DNA of 64,000 nucleotides from contig CANMAW010000002.1 of the NCBI GenBank assembly GCA_947495915.1, positions 62,001-126,000 of the forward strand. The letters run 5' to 3'. Below the pieces are notes generated by a model. That model was not told the origin of the DNA and ran no database searches. It saw only the letters and a list, made by a program, of their open reading frames with translations. Positions within the stretch are counted from its first letter, which is position 1; each line of letters begins with the position of its first letter. The position numbers and the translations under genes are program-made. Below, piece by piece: positions 46,575 through 54,987 of the stretch. The stretch comes from Maribacter algarum (ex Lu et al. 2025) (nom. illeg.). Lineage in GTDB: Bacteria; Bacteroidota; Bacteroidia; Flavobacteriales; Flavobacteriaceae.

Positions 46575-46964
46575 ATGGCACACGAACATAAATTAGAAAT
46601 TTTTAGAGGATTATGGAAATTCAAGTCAAATACCCAAAAAATTTGGGGTGTTCTTGCTTTTCTATGTGTTATTACTGCTATTGAAGTAGTTTTAGGTATT
46701 ATTAAGCCAGAGTTTTTATTAAAAAATGATAATGCCTTTTTAGGATTAAAATTATTAAACTGGATCTTCATAATCTTAACCCTGGTGAAAGCTTATTATA
46801 TCGCATGGGATTTTATGCACCTAAGAGATGAAAAAACATCGTTGCGTAGAGCTATTGTGTGGACACCAATATTCTTAGTAGCCTATTTGGTATTGATCTT
46901 GCTTTTAGAGGCAGATTATATCTATGAAGTATTCAGAGATGGATTCGTTACTTGGAATTTCTAA
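46575..46964 (+). CDS. Cytochrome c oxidase subunit IV family protein
   Basis: A 129-residue small membrane subunit with three helices, of the prokaryotic subunit IV family. The helices fall at about 22-42, 56-77 and 92-115. The segment AYYIAWDFMHLRDEKTSLRRAI between helices 2 and 3 is the conserved family signature (YYMHL-type). It follows the long subunit III by 64 bases and precedes a terminator. It stabilises oxidase assembly and has no cofactor. Confidence 0.88.
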   Translation: MAHEHKLEIFRGLWKFKSNTQKIWGVLAFLCVITAIEVVLGIIKPEFLLKNDNAFLGLKLLNWIFIILTLVKAYYIAWDFMHLRDEKTSLRRAIVWTPIFLVAYLVLILLLEADYIYEVFRDGFVTWNF

Positions 46965-46982
46965 CGTATAATTAACAGATTT

Positions 46983-47009
46983 AAAAGGCGGCATATTGCC
47001 GTCTTTTTT
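46983..47009 (+). terminator. Intrinsic terminator (or attenuator) after subunit IV
   Basis: An 11-bp stem (46983-46993 with 46997-47007, one G-T wobble) with a 3-base loop and a six-T run. The next gene on the same strand starts only 23 bases later, so some read-through to the SCO genes is likely. Confidence 0.8.
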
Positions 47010-47031
47010 ATTTTTGTATAGTTTACCAAAT

Positions 47032-47658
47032 ATGAAAAAGACCTTTGTTTTAGTTGTACTTTTTATACTTCCAATTGTGGCGTATCTCTTCTTTGCGTCA
47101 GGAGTTAATAATTTTGGTAAACTACCAATATTAACTCAGAATATTGGTGATGTTTCAGATTTTGATCCTAAGGTAACGCTTCAAGATAAAATTTCTATAA
47201 TTGGCTTTTTGGGTAGTGATGTAGAATTGAAAAAAGGAAATGCTTTCAATTTAAATCAGAAAATCTACAAACCCTTTTATGAATTCAAAGATTTTCAATT
47301 TGTAATGATAGTACCACTTGGTGCTGAGGCTAAGGTTGAAGCGTTAAAAACGGAGTTAGGTAATTTAACAGATATTCAAAAATGGAATTTCGTATTTGCT
47401 AGCGAAAATCAAATCAAAGCATTTTTCAAAGGCTTGAAAACCGATTTAATTCTAGATAAGAATTTTGGTACTTCACACGTCTTTATTATTGATAAAGATA
47501 AAAATTTACGAGGTAGAAAAGATGATGAAGATGAAGGAGTAAAATATGGATTTAATACAGCGGTGGTTGCTGAGTTAAATAATAAAATGGAGGATGATGT
47601 AAAAATCATTTTAGCAGAATATCGCTTGGCTTTAAAAAAGAATAATGCAGACCGATAA
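47032..47658 (+). CDS. Cysteine-free SCO/thioredoxin-like membrane-anchored protein
   Basis: A 208-residue protein whose start is placed at ATG 47032, giving an N-terminal hydrophobic anchor (MKKTFVLVVLFILPIVAYLFF). An in-frame upstream start would lie inside the terminator hairpin. The soluble part follows the SCO outline seen in the next gene: SHVFIIDKDKNLRGRKDD here parallels HSGLFALVDKNGYLRSRVDD there. The copper-binding CxxxC is absent: the protein contains no cysteine at all, and IGFLGSDVELKKGN stands where the motif should be. It cannot bind copper in the SCO manner, so a chaperone partner or structural role is inferred. It is 2 bases upstream of the canonical SCO gene. Confidence 0.68.
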   Translation: MKKTFVLVVLFILPIVAYLFFASGVNNFGKLPILTQNIGDVSDFDPKVTLQDKISIIGFLGSDVELKKGNAFNLNQKIYKPFYEFKDFQFVMIVPLGAEAKVEALKTELGNLTDIQKWNFVFASENQIKAFFKGLKTDLILDKNFGTSHVFIIDKDKNLRGRKDDEDEGVKYGFNTAVVAELNNKMEDDVKIILAEYRLALKKNNADR

Positions 47659-47660
47659 CT

Positions 47661-48386
47661 ATGAAAAATAAATATACATATGTTTGGGTGTCATTGGTAA
47701 TTCTGGTTTTTGGAATCATCTTTATTCCTAGAATTGTTGAACGCCTTAAAAATGATACGGTTGTTGAAAACGATCGAATCAGTATTAAAGATAATTCTGG
47801 TGATTTGGCATTTGTTATGCTAAATGGTAAAAAGAGAATGGTTCCGTCATTTGAATTTATCAATCAAGATAGTTTATTGATTAGTAATAAAGATTATGAA
47901 GGAAAGGTCTTTGTTGTAGAGTTCTTTTTTACAAGTTGCCCTTCAATTTGCCCCATCATGTCGAAAAACTTGGTGACAATTCAAGATGAATTTGCACAGG
48001 CTGATAATTTTGGCATAGCCTCCTTCTCCATTACTCCTGATTATGATACACCTAGAGTTTTGAAAGAATATGCAGAAGCTTATGGAATAACAGATTTAGA
48101 TTGGCATTTAATGACTGGTGAAAAAGAAAAAATTTTCAAGCTTGCAAATAGCGGGTTTAATATATTCGCCGCTGAAATGCCTGATGCACCGGGTGGTTTT
48201 GAGCATTCTGGGCTATTTGCTTTAGTTGATAAAAATGGATACTTACGTTCAAGAGTTGATGATTTTGGAAATCCCATAGTGTATTATAGAGGTGCAATTA
48301 CCGAAGAACAAGGAGAAAATAGTCACGGAGAAATAGAACAGATCTCTGTTTTAAAAATGGATATTAAAAAATTGTTAGCTGAGTAG
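47661..48386 (+). CDS. SCO1/SenC-type copper chaperone for oxidase CuA assembly
   Basis: A 241-residue membrane-anchored thioredoxin-fold protein. The anchor is YVWVSLVILVFGIIFI near residues 5-20. The copper-binding motif is FTSCPSICPIM (Cys93 and Cys97), and the third ligand is probably the His in GGFEHSGLFALVDKNG. This is the complete SCO copper site. In known systems SCO delivers copper to CuA of subunit II, here coxB. It lies between a cysteine-free relative and a DUF420 gene, in an oxidase assembly block. Confidence 0.94.
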   Translation: MKNKYTYVWVSLVILVFGIIFIPRIVERLKNDTVVENDRISIKDNSGDLAFVMLNGKKRMVPSFEFINQDSLLISNKDYEGKVFVVEFFFTSCPSICPIMSKNLVTIQDEFAQADNFGIASFSITPDYDTPRVLKEYAEAYGITDLDWHLMTGEKEKIFKLANSGFNIFAAEMPDAPGGFEHSGLFALVDKNGYLRSRVDDFGNPIVYYRGAITEEQGENSHGEIEQISVLKMDIKKLLAE

Positions 48387-48387
48387 A

Positions 48388-48918
48388 ATGAATGAAAGTG
48401 CATTAAAAGAAAAGAAATTAAACACCTGGATTAATGTGGTTGCTGTAGTAATTCCGGTTGTAGTTGCATTATTGTTTAGAGTTCGAATTGATGGGGTAGA
48501 GCGATTGGGTTTTCTTCCACCTATATATGCGGCTATAAATGGTTTAACTGCAGTATTGTTGGTGGCGGCAGTAATGGCTATAAAAAATGGTAATAAAGCA
48601 TTACATCAAAAACTAATGACGGCATGTTTGGTATTATCCTTACTATTTTTAGTGCTTTATGTAGCTTATCATATGACATCAGATTCTACTTCGTATGGGG
48701 GTGAAGGTATCATTAAGTATGTGTACCTATTTATTTTGGTTTCCCATATATTATTATCAATTGTGGTGATTCCTTTGGTTTTGAGAACATATTTGAAAGG
48801 TTATTTGGGTCAAGATGCTAAACATCGAAAACTTGCAAAAATTACATTTCCTATTTGGCTTTACGTTGCTGTTACAGGGGTTGTTGTTTATCTAATGATT
48901 TCTCCTTATTATACATAG
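48388..48918 (+). CDS. DUF420 membrane protein (CtaM-like)
   Basis: A 176-residue membrane protein with five helices. It is a DUF420 family member, recognised by LPPIYAAINGLTAVLLVAAVMAIKNGNKALHQKLM, YVAYHM and HRKLAKITFPIWLYVAVTGVVVY. Relatives such as CtaM in Firmicutes are needed for maturation of haem-copper oxidase. The conserved histidines near helix ends could bind haem or copper. Its position 1 base after the SCO stop supports an assembly role. Confidence 0.88.
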   Translation: MNESALKEKKLNTWINVVAVVIPVVVALLFRVRIDGVERLGFLPPIYAAINGLTAVLLVAAVMAIKNGNKALHQKLMTACLVLSLLFLVLYVAYHMTSDSTSYGGEGIIKYVYLFILVSHILLSIVVIPLVLRTYLKGYLGQDAKHRKLAKITFPIWLYVAVTGVVVYLMISPYYT

Positions 48919-48948
48919 TATATAGCCATATAAATGGTTTAATAACAT

Positions 48949-49161
48949 ATGAAAAAAAATGTATATTTTGTTTTTTTAATCATGCTTTTGCTGACACAAA
49001 CAGTTGATGCTCAATGTGCAATGTGTCGTGCGGTATTAGAAAACGAAGGAAATGTTGAAACAGCAGAAGGTATTAATAACGGAATTGTTTACCTCATGGC
49101 AATTCCATACGTTTTGGTGGGCGGATTATTCTTTTTTGTTTATAAAAAAATGAGGAAATAG
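48949..49161 (+). CDS. Small membrane protein with exported CxxC motif
   Basis: A 70-residue protein with a signal peptide or first helix (KNVYFVFLIMLLLTQTVDAQ), directly followed by CAMCR, then a short soluble piece, then a C-terminal helix (VYLMAIPYVLVGGLFFFVYKK). The CAMC motif would sit just outside the membrane and could bind copper or act as a thiol pair. It is the last gene of the SCO-DUF420 block, 30 bases after DUF420, and is easily missed by size. Function is unknown; oxidase assembly is inferred from position. Confidence 0.72.
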   Translation: MKKNVYFVFLIMLLLTQTVDAQCAMCRAVLENEGNVETAEGINNGIVYLMAIPYVLVGGLFFFVYKKMRK

Positions 49162-49200
49162 TATAAAAACACTGATTTTAACTTTTTTTTAGAATATTAC

Positions 49201-49229
49201 TGTAACAATATTGGTTTCTTGTAGTCTAA
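49201..49229 (+). promoter_or_regulatory. ECF-sigma-like promoter of exporter module 1
   Basis: TGTAAC (49201-49206) and GTCTAA (49224-49229) are separated by exactly 17 bases, an arrangement typical of ECF sigma factors (AAC-containing -35, GTC-containing -10). The same pair with the same spacing occurs before module 2 at 52983. No TAnnTTTG element is present in this gap. Confidence 0.55.
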
Positions 49230-49281
49230 TTAATGTAGTATTTCCCCAGCTACATTCATCAATCATCAAAAACCAATCAAA

Positions 49282-50532
49282 ATGTTTGACATCGAAAGAT
49301 GGCAGGAGATCTTCGATACTATCCGTAAAAACAAATTACGGACCTTTTTAACGGGGCTTTCTGTGGCTTCCGGAATTTTTATTCTTGTTATTTTATTAGG
49401 TTTTGGCCAAGGCATGCAAAATGGAATTGCTGCTGAGTTCAAAGAAGATGCTGCCACTAGTTTGTGGGTATGGCCTAGGCGTACCTCCATTGAGTATAAT
49501 GGCCTCAACCCTGGGCGTCGTATTCAGTTAAAAAATGACAATTTCGAAACCATTACGACCACACTTAAAGGTGATTTTGAAAAAGCATCTGTACTATACT
49601 TTCCTAATGATATTCAAGTAGTTTATAACAACGATCTTTTGGTCTATAATGTTGCGGGTACCAATGGCGACTTACAGACCATTGAAAACGAGTTTTTATC
49701 GGAAGGAAGATATATTAATGAAACCGATGTACAGCAAAATGCGAAAGTTGCGGTAATCAGTAATAAGATAAAAAGAGAGGTGTTTGAGCATTTAGAATCT
49801 CCACTTGGAGAATATCTTACTATATCAGGAGCAGGTTTTAGAATCGTTGGCGTATTTGGTGAGCACGGCCAAAATGAAGGAGAAGAAGAACGGATTTTTA
49901 TTCCAATTACCACAGCACAACTGAGTTTTAATGGTGGTGATAATATTAATAATATGAATTTCATGCTTCCAGAGCTCGAATCTTTCGATGAAATGGTAGC
50001 TGAAAACACCGAATTTACTGATCAGTTGATGCGGTATCTGAAACAGAAACACAATGTTTCTCCTGAAGATGATCGTGCCATACGAATTTGGAATCCGATT
50101 CAAGAGGCTAAACGCTATTTTGCTCTAACCGGAAGTATAAAAATTTTCTTTTGGGGCGTAGGCTTTTTTACCATTATTGCGGGCGTTGTTAGTGTGAGTA
50201 ATATTATGTTGATTGTAGTAAAAGAACGTACGCGTGAGATAGGAATTCGAAAAGCATTGGGCGCACAACCTTGGTCTATTATCGGAATGATTATGCATGA
50301 AGCGATTTTCGTTACGGCAATCGCTGGTTTTACTGGTCTTATTTTTAGCATGGGTCTTTTGGAAATTGTTGGTCCGCATGTAGAAGTTGATTATATACTA
50401 AATCCTTCTGTTAATTTTAATGTTGCAGTATCTACTGTATTATTATTGATTGTAGCAGGTACCTTGGCTGGTTTTTTTCCGGCTTGGAAAGCCGTCAAAG
50501 TACAGGTGATTGAAGCACTAAGAGACGAATAA
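49282..50532 (+). CDS. MacB-type ABC transporter permease (module 1, first)
   Basis: A 416-residue permease without its own ATPase domain: one N-terminal helix (about 20-43), a large periplasmic MacB-PCD domain (about 45-275), then three helices of the FtsX domain. The coupling motif KERTREIGIRKALGAQPWS lies between helices 2 and 3. In MacB-type mechanotransmission systems the permease does not form a channel but moves the periplasmic adaptor. It is followed 15 bases later by a second permease. It carries the IRKALGA form of the motif, as does the first permease of module 2. Confidence 0.92.
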   Translation: MFDIERWQEIFDTIRKNKLRTFLTGLSVASGIFILVILLGFGQGMQNGIAAEFKEDAATSLWVWPRRTSIEYNGLNPGRRIQLKNDNFETITTTLKGDFEKASVLYFPNDIQVVYNNDLLVYNVAGTNGDLQTIENEFLSEGRYINETDVQQNAKVAVISNKIKREVFEHLESPLGEYLTISGAGFRIVGVFGEHGQNEGEEERIFIPITTAQLSFNGGDNINNMNFMLPELESFDEMVAENTEFTDQLMRYLKQKHNVSPEDDRAIRIWNPIQEAKRYFALTGSIKIFFWGVGFFTIIAGVVSVSNIMLIVVKERTREIGIRKALGAQPWSIIGMIMHEAIFVTAIAGFTGLIFSMGLLEIVGPHVEVDYILNPSVNFNVAVSTVLLLIVAGTLAGFFPAWKAVKVQVIEALRDE

Positions 50533-50547
50533 GAAATCTGAAAAACT

Positions 50548-51804
50548 ATGTTTAGCAAAGATCGTTGGAAAGAAATTTTGGAAGTACTCTCAAGTAATAT
50601 GCTTCGAACTATAGCTACAGCTTTTGGGGTAGGTTGGGGTATTTTTATTTTAATCATATTACTCGCTGCGGGTAAAGGATTAGAAAATGGAATTCGTCAA
50701 GATTTTAATGGGGTCGCTACCAATACAATGTTCATGTGGACAGAGACCACTTCAATGGCATATCAAGGGCTGCCTGAAGGAAGAAACTTTAATTTTAAAT
50801 TAGAAGATGTTGACTTGCTGCGTCGAAATGTACCTGAATTGCGAATTATATCGCCGCGAAACAGTTTGAGACAATCGGTAGGTGATAATGTCATTCGAGG
50901 TATGGAAAGTGGTCAGTATCGTGTTTTTGGTGACTACCCAGAAATTATTCAGCAAAACCCTATCTATACCGCTCACGGACGATTTTTTAACCATAATGAC
51001 ATTAAAGAAAAGCGAAAGGTAGTCGTTATTGGTGACGGAATAAGGCAAGATTTATATGAAGAAGATGAAGAAGTTTTAGGAACCTATCTTAAAATAAGTG
51101 GTGTCAATTTTATGGTGGTTGGCACCTATAAAGAAAAGACTAGTAATGGAGGTGGTGAAAATAGTCAACGAGAAATATTTATGCCTTTCACTACTTTTTC
51201 TCAGGCATTTAATAGATCTGATAATGTGGGTTGGATGGCATTAACTGCAAAAGACGGAAGTTCAATAAGCGAATTAACGAGTACAATCTTAAACACGGTT
51301 AAGCAAAGTAGAAAGGTGCATCCAGATGATGAACGCGCTATCGGTTTTTTTGATTTATATGAACAGTTTAATCGTGTAGAAAGTTTGTTTGGTGCCCTTC
51401 AGTTTATAGCATATTTCGTCGGAATTTTGGTGTTATTATCAGGAATTATTGGGGTTAGTAATATTATGCTTATCGTTATTAAAGAAAGAACTAAAGAAAT
51501 TGGTATTCGAAGAGCTTTAGGAGAAAATCCGTGGTCAATCAAACTTCAAATTTTAATGGAGTCCATTTTTTTAACCATTATTTCAGGAATGACAGGTATC
51601 GTTTTCGGAGCCTTGTTTATATATGCGGTAAATGCACTATTAGCCTCAGTAGGCCCGGTAGATATGTTTATAAACCCCAGTGTTAGTTTAGGGGTGGTAT
51701 TAAGCGCATTAATTATTCTTGTAGTTTCCGGTTTGTTGGCTGGTTTTATACCTGCAAACAAAGCTATAAAAGTGAGACCTATCGAAGCATTACGAACAGA
51801 GTAA
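50548..51804 (+). CDS. MacB-type ABC transporter permease (module 1, second)
   Basis: The second permease of module 1, 418 residues, same topology (helix at about 20-40, periplasmic domain, three C-terminal helices). The coupling motif is KERTKEIGIRRALGENPWS, the IRRALG form also found in the second permease of module 2. The two permeases of each module probably form a heterodimer rather than the MacB homodimer. The adaptor gene follows after 36 bases. Confidence 0.92.
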   Translation: MFSKDRWKEILEVLSSNMLRTIATAFGVGWGIFILIILLAAGKGLENGIRQDFNGVATNTMFMWTETTSMAYQGLPEGRNFNFKLEDVDLLRRNVPELRIISPRNSLRQSVGDNVIRGMESGQYRVFGDYPEIIQQNPIYTAHGRFFNHNDIKEKRKVVVIGDGIRQDLYEEDEEVLGTYLKISGVNFMVVGTYKEKTSNGGGENSQREIFMPFTTFSQAFNRSDNVGWMALTAKDGSSISELTSTILNTVKQSRKVHPDDERAIGFFDLYEQFNRVESLFGALQFIAYFVGILVLLSGIIGVSNIMLIVIKERTKEIGIRRALGENPWSIKLQILMESIFLTIISGMTGIVFGALFIYAVNALLASVGPVDMFINPSVSLGVVLSALIILVVSGLLAGFIPANKAIKVRPIEALRTE

Positions 51805-51840
51805 AAGACATCAATCAGTATATTTTAAACCAATCACAAA

Positions 51841-52953
51841 ATGAAAAAATCAGTTACTAGAATTATTTTATTACTTATCGTTGTTCTATTTGGTGGGGCA
51901 ATGTATTACCTCTATCAAAAGAATTCTGAAGATCCGGTAACTTATGAAACCGATCAGGCTTCGAAACAAACAATCATCAAAAAAACAGTGGCTACAGGAA
52001 GTATTTTGCCATTAGAAGAAGTTTTAATTAAGCCAAATATATCTGGTGTTATTGAAGAAGTATTTGTTGAGGGGGGAGATTATGTGAAGTCGGGAGATTT
52101 AATATGTCGTATTAAAGTAGTACCCAATTTAAACGCCTTAAATGATGCCAGAAATAATATTGATGAAGCCAAAATTGGCTTAGACGATCAGTTAAGAAAT
52201 TTAGAAAGGCAAAAAGGACTTTTTAGCAAAGGGGTAATTTCTAAGGTAGATTTAGAACGTGCGCAGGTATCATATGATCAAGCAAAACAGGCCTATGGAG
52301 CAGCAAATAAAAGATATGATATTGTTAAAACCGGTACTACTAGAGGCTATGGAAATGCTGCTAACACTCAAATTAGAGCAACTGTAAGTGGTATGATTCT
52401 CGAAGTACCTGTTGAAGTTGGTAATCAGGTTATTGAAAGTAACAATTTTAACGAAGGTACCACCATAGCTGCCATTGCAGATGTTGAAAAGATGATATTT
52501 GAAGGCAAAGTTGATGAGTCTGAAGTTGGTAAAATTTCTGAAAACCTTCCTTTAGAAATTACTGTTGGTGCCATTGAGAACAAAAAATTTGATGCCGTTT
52601 TAGATTATATAGCTCCCAAAGGAAAAGAGGAGAACGGTGCTATTCAGTTCGAAATTAAAGGAACTTTAAAGAAACAAGACTCCGTATTTATTCGTGCAGG
52701 GTTAAGTGCTAATGCTTCTATAATATTGGCCAAAGTAGATAGTGTACTTGCAGTAAAAGAGGCTTTAGTTCAATTTGATGAAGAAACCAAAGACCCGTAT
52801 GTGGAAATTGCCACGGGTGATCAAGAGTTTGAACGTAGAGATATAGAGCTAGGAATTAGTGACGGAATTTACGTAGAAATCAAATCTGGAATAGCTGAAG
52901 ACGAAAAAATTAAGATTTGGAATGCTTTAGAAGAGCCTGAAGAGAAGTCATAA
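51841..52953 (+). CDS. MacA-type periplasmic adaptor (module 1)
   Basis: A membrane-fusion protein of 370 residues with one N-terminal anchor (about 7-25). The lipoyl half-motif SGVIEEVFVEGGDYVKSGDLICRI precedes a coiled-coil hairpin (about 100-160, LNDARNNIDEAKIGLDDQLRN and following). The second lipoyl half is IRATVSGMILEVPVEVGNQV, then beta-barrel and membrane-proximal domains follow (GLSANASIIL). It links the permease pair to TolC. It is closely similar to the module 2 adaptor (for example both have NQVIESNNFN or DQVIQSNNFN, then TTIA). Confidence 0.92.
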   Translation: MKKSVTRIILLLIVVLFGGAMYYLYQKNSEDPVTYETDQASKQTIIKKTVATGSILPLEEVLIKPNISGVIEEVFVEGGDYVKSGDLICRIKVVPNLNALNDARNNIDEAKIGLDDQLRNLERQKGLFSKGVISKVDLERAQVSYDQAKQAYGAANKRYDIVKTGTTRGYGNAANTQIRATVSGMILEVPVEVGNQVIESNNFNEGTTIAAIADVEKMIFEGKVDESEVGKISENLPLEITVGAIENKKFDAVLDYIAPKGKEENGAIQFEIKGTLKKQDSVFIRAGLSANASIILAKVDSVLAVKEALVQFDEETKDPYVEIATGDQEFERRDIELGISDGIYVEIKSGIAEDEKIKIWNALEEPEEKS

Positions 52954-52982
52954 TGGGCTTTTTAAAAAAAAGTAAAGAATCT

Positions 52983-53011
52983 TGTAACATTTTAGCAACT
53001 TAAGGGTCTTA
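52983..53011 (+). promoter_or_regulatory. ECF-sigma-like promoter of exporter module 2
   Basis: TGTAAC (52983-52988) and GTCTTA (53006-53011) are separated by exactly 17 bases, the same layout as the element at 49201 before module 1. It lies 48 bases before the ATPase start in the only sizeable gap within the exporter cluster. Confidence 0.55.
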
Positions 53012-53059
53012 TTGCCAGATACATTTTGGTAGCGACCAAAATCAAATAATACAGCCAAC

Positions 53060-53761
53060 ATGATTAAAATTGAAAACCTTCATAAATCGTATAAAATGGG
53101 AAGCAATTCCCTCCATGTTTTAAAAGGTATAAACTTCTCGGTTGAAGAAGGAGAATTGGTCGCCATTATGGGGTCATCTGGTTCAGGTAAATCTACACTT
53201 CTAAATATTTTAGGAATGCTTGACGGTCTAGATGAAGGGTCTTACGTACTTGATGGAGTGCCTATAAAAGATTTGAATGAAACCAAAGCCGCTAATTATC
53301 GAAACAAGTTTTTGGGTTTCATTTTTCAGTCTTTTAACTTGATAAATTATAAGAATGCAATGGAGAATGTTGCATTACCATTGTACTACCAAAAAGTGGG
53401 TCGAAAAGAACGTCAAGAAAAAGCTTTGAAATACTTAGAACAAGTTGGTTTAAAAGAATGGGCAACCCATTTGCCAAGTGAGCTTTCTGGAGGTCAAAAA
53501 CAACGTGTTGCTATTGCTAGGGCAATGGCGGCAGAGCCTAAAGTTTTACTTGCCGATGAACCAACAGGGGCCTTAGATAGTAAAACTTCCTACGAAGTGA
53601 TGGATCTTATTCAAAAGATTAATGATGAAGGTAATACCATATTGGTGGTAACGCACGAGCCAGATATTGCAGATATGTGTAAGCGTATTGTGCATTTGAA
53701 AGATGGTGTAATTGTAGAAGATAAAAAAGTAAAACAAGTAAGAGCCTCTGAACATGTTTGA
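53060..53761 (+). CDS. MacB/LolD-type ABC transporter ATPase
   Basis: The single ATPase of the exporter cluster, 233 residues. Walker A is GSSGSGKST (about 37-45), Q-loop FIFQSFNLI, signature LSGGQKQRVAIARAMA, Walker B VLLADEPTGALDS, and the switch histidine is in VVTHEPD. The sequence is of the LolD/MacB type. Because no other ATPase gene lies between 49.3 and 58.8 kb, it probably powers both permease pairs. Its last codons overlap the next permease by 8 bases. Confidence 0.95.
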   Translation: MIKIENLHKSYKMGSNSLHVLKGINFSVEEGELVAIMGSSGSGKSTLLNILGMLDGLDEGSYVLDGVPIKDLNETKAANYRNKFLGFIFQSFNLINYKNAMENVALPLYYQKVGRKERQEKALKYLEQVGLKEWATHLPSELSGGQKQRVAIARAMAAEPKVLLADEPTGALDSKTSYEVMDLIQKINDEGNTILVVTHEPDIADMCKRIVHLKDGVIVEDKKVKQVRASEHV

Positions 53762-54986
53762 TAGAGACATTTGGCAAGAAATATTCTATAGTATTAGAAA
53801 TAACAAGTTGAGAACTTTCTTAACTGGCTTTTCGGTGGGCTGGGGTATTTTTATTCTGGTAATGCTGCTGGCTTCTGTCAATGGTATGACTAATGGGTTT
53901 TACAGTCAGTTTAATGACGATGCAACCAACTCTATTTTTATCAGACCTGGTACCACTTCAAAAGCTTATGCTGGTTTTGAAAAAGACCGCAGAATTCAAC
54001 TTCGAAATAGTGATGTTGAGTATATAAAAAAGAGCTTTCCAAAAGATTACGAGCATATAAGTGCGAGAATGTTTCGTGGTACTTCAGCACGTTATAAAGC
54101 TGAAACTGGCTCATATTCTGTTCAAGCAGTACATCCTGATCATCAAATCATTGAAAAAACCATTGTAACCAAAGGCAGATATATCAATATGAATGATATT
54201 GCCACTGGGGCAAAAGTTGCAGTTATTGGTAGAAAAGTAAGTGAAGATTTATTTAAAGATGATGATCCTATTGGTAAGTTTGTTGAGTTCAATGATTTAC
54301 CTTTTCGAGTCATCGGTGTTTTTACTGATGAAGGAGATGACAATGCCGAACGCGGTATTTATGCCCCTGTTACTACTTATCAAAAGATTTATGGAAATAC
54401 TGATGAAATAGATGGCATTGCCTTGACCTATAACTCTTCGTATGACCTTACCAAATCACTTGAATTTTCAGGTCGCTTAGAAAATATTTTAAAAAGAAGA
54501 CACAGTGTAGCGCCTGAAGATCAGTCGGGAATAAGAATTTGGAATTATGCAGAAGCTTTTTCTGATATAAGCAGTTTTACGACTGTATTACGAGTAATCG
54601 GAATCTTTGTGGGTATTCTCATTTTAATTGCAGGTATTGTTGGTATCGGAAATATCATGGTTTTCATCATCAAAGAAAGAACTAAAGAAATTGGAATTCG
54701 TAAGGCATTAGGCGCCGTACCTGGTCAAATTATAAAATTGGTTTTATTAGAGTCTGTTTTTATTACAGCATTATCTGGTTTTATTGGTTTGTTGATTGCA
54801 ACAGGAATTTTGGCCCTAGTGGGTCCATCAATTCAATCACCTGCCTTTACGAATCCATCGGTTAGTCCTTCTATTGTAATAACAGCAACTATAATATTAG
54901 TTGTTGCAGGTATGATTGCCGGACTTATACCTGCAATGAAAGCGGCGAATATTAAACCAATAGTAGCACTTAGAGACGATAAATAA
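53754..54986 (+). CDS. MacB-type ABC transporter permease (module 2, first)
   Basis: A 410-residue permease with MacB-PCD and FtsX parts. It begins MFDRDIWQEIFYSIRNNKLRTFLTGFSVGWGIFILVMLL, closely like the first permease of module 1 (MFDIERWQEIFDTIRKNKLRTFLTG), and has the IRKALGA form of the coupling motif (KERTKEIGIRKALGAVPG). It overlaps the ATPase by 8 bases, and the next permease starts 1 base after its stop, so the three are translated as one unit. Confidence 0.93.
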   Translation: MFDRDIWQEIFYSIRNNKLRTFLTGFSVGWGIFILVMLLASVNGMTNGFYSQFNDDATNSIFIRPGTTSKAYAGFEKDRRIQLRNSDVEYIKKSFPKDYEHISARMFRGTSARYKAETGSYSVQAVHPDHQIIEKTIVTKGRYINMNDIATGAKVAVIGRKVSEDLFKDDDPIGKFVEFNDLPFRVIGVFTDEGDDNAERGIYAPVTTYQKIYGNTDEIDGIALTYNSSYDLTKSLEFSGRLENILKRRHSVAPEDQSGIRIWNYAEAFSDISSFTTVLRVIGIFVGILILIAGIVGIGNIMVFIIKERTKEIGIRKALGAVPGQIIKLVLLESVFITALSGFIGLLIATGILALVGPSIQSPAFTNPSVSPSIVITATIILVVAGMIAGLIPAMKAANIKPIVALRDDK

Positions 54987-54987
54987 T

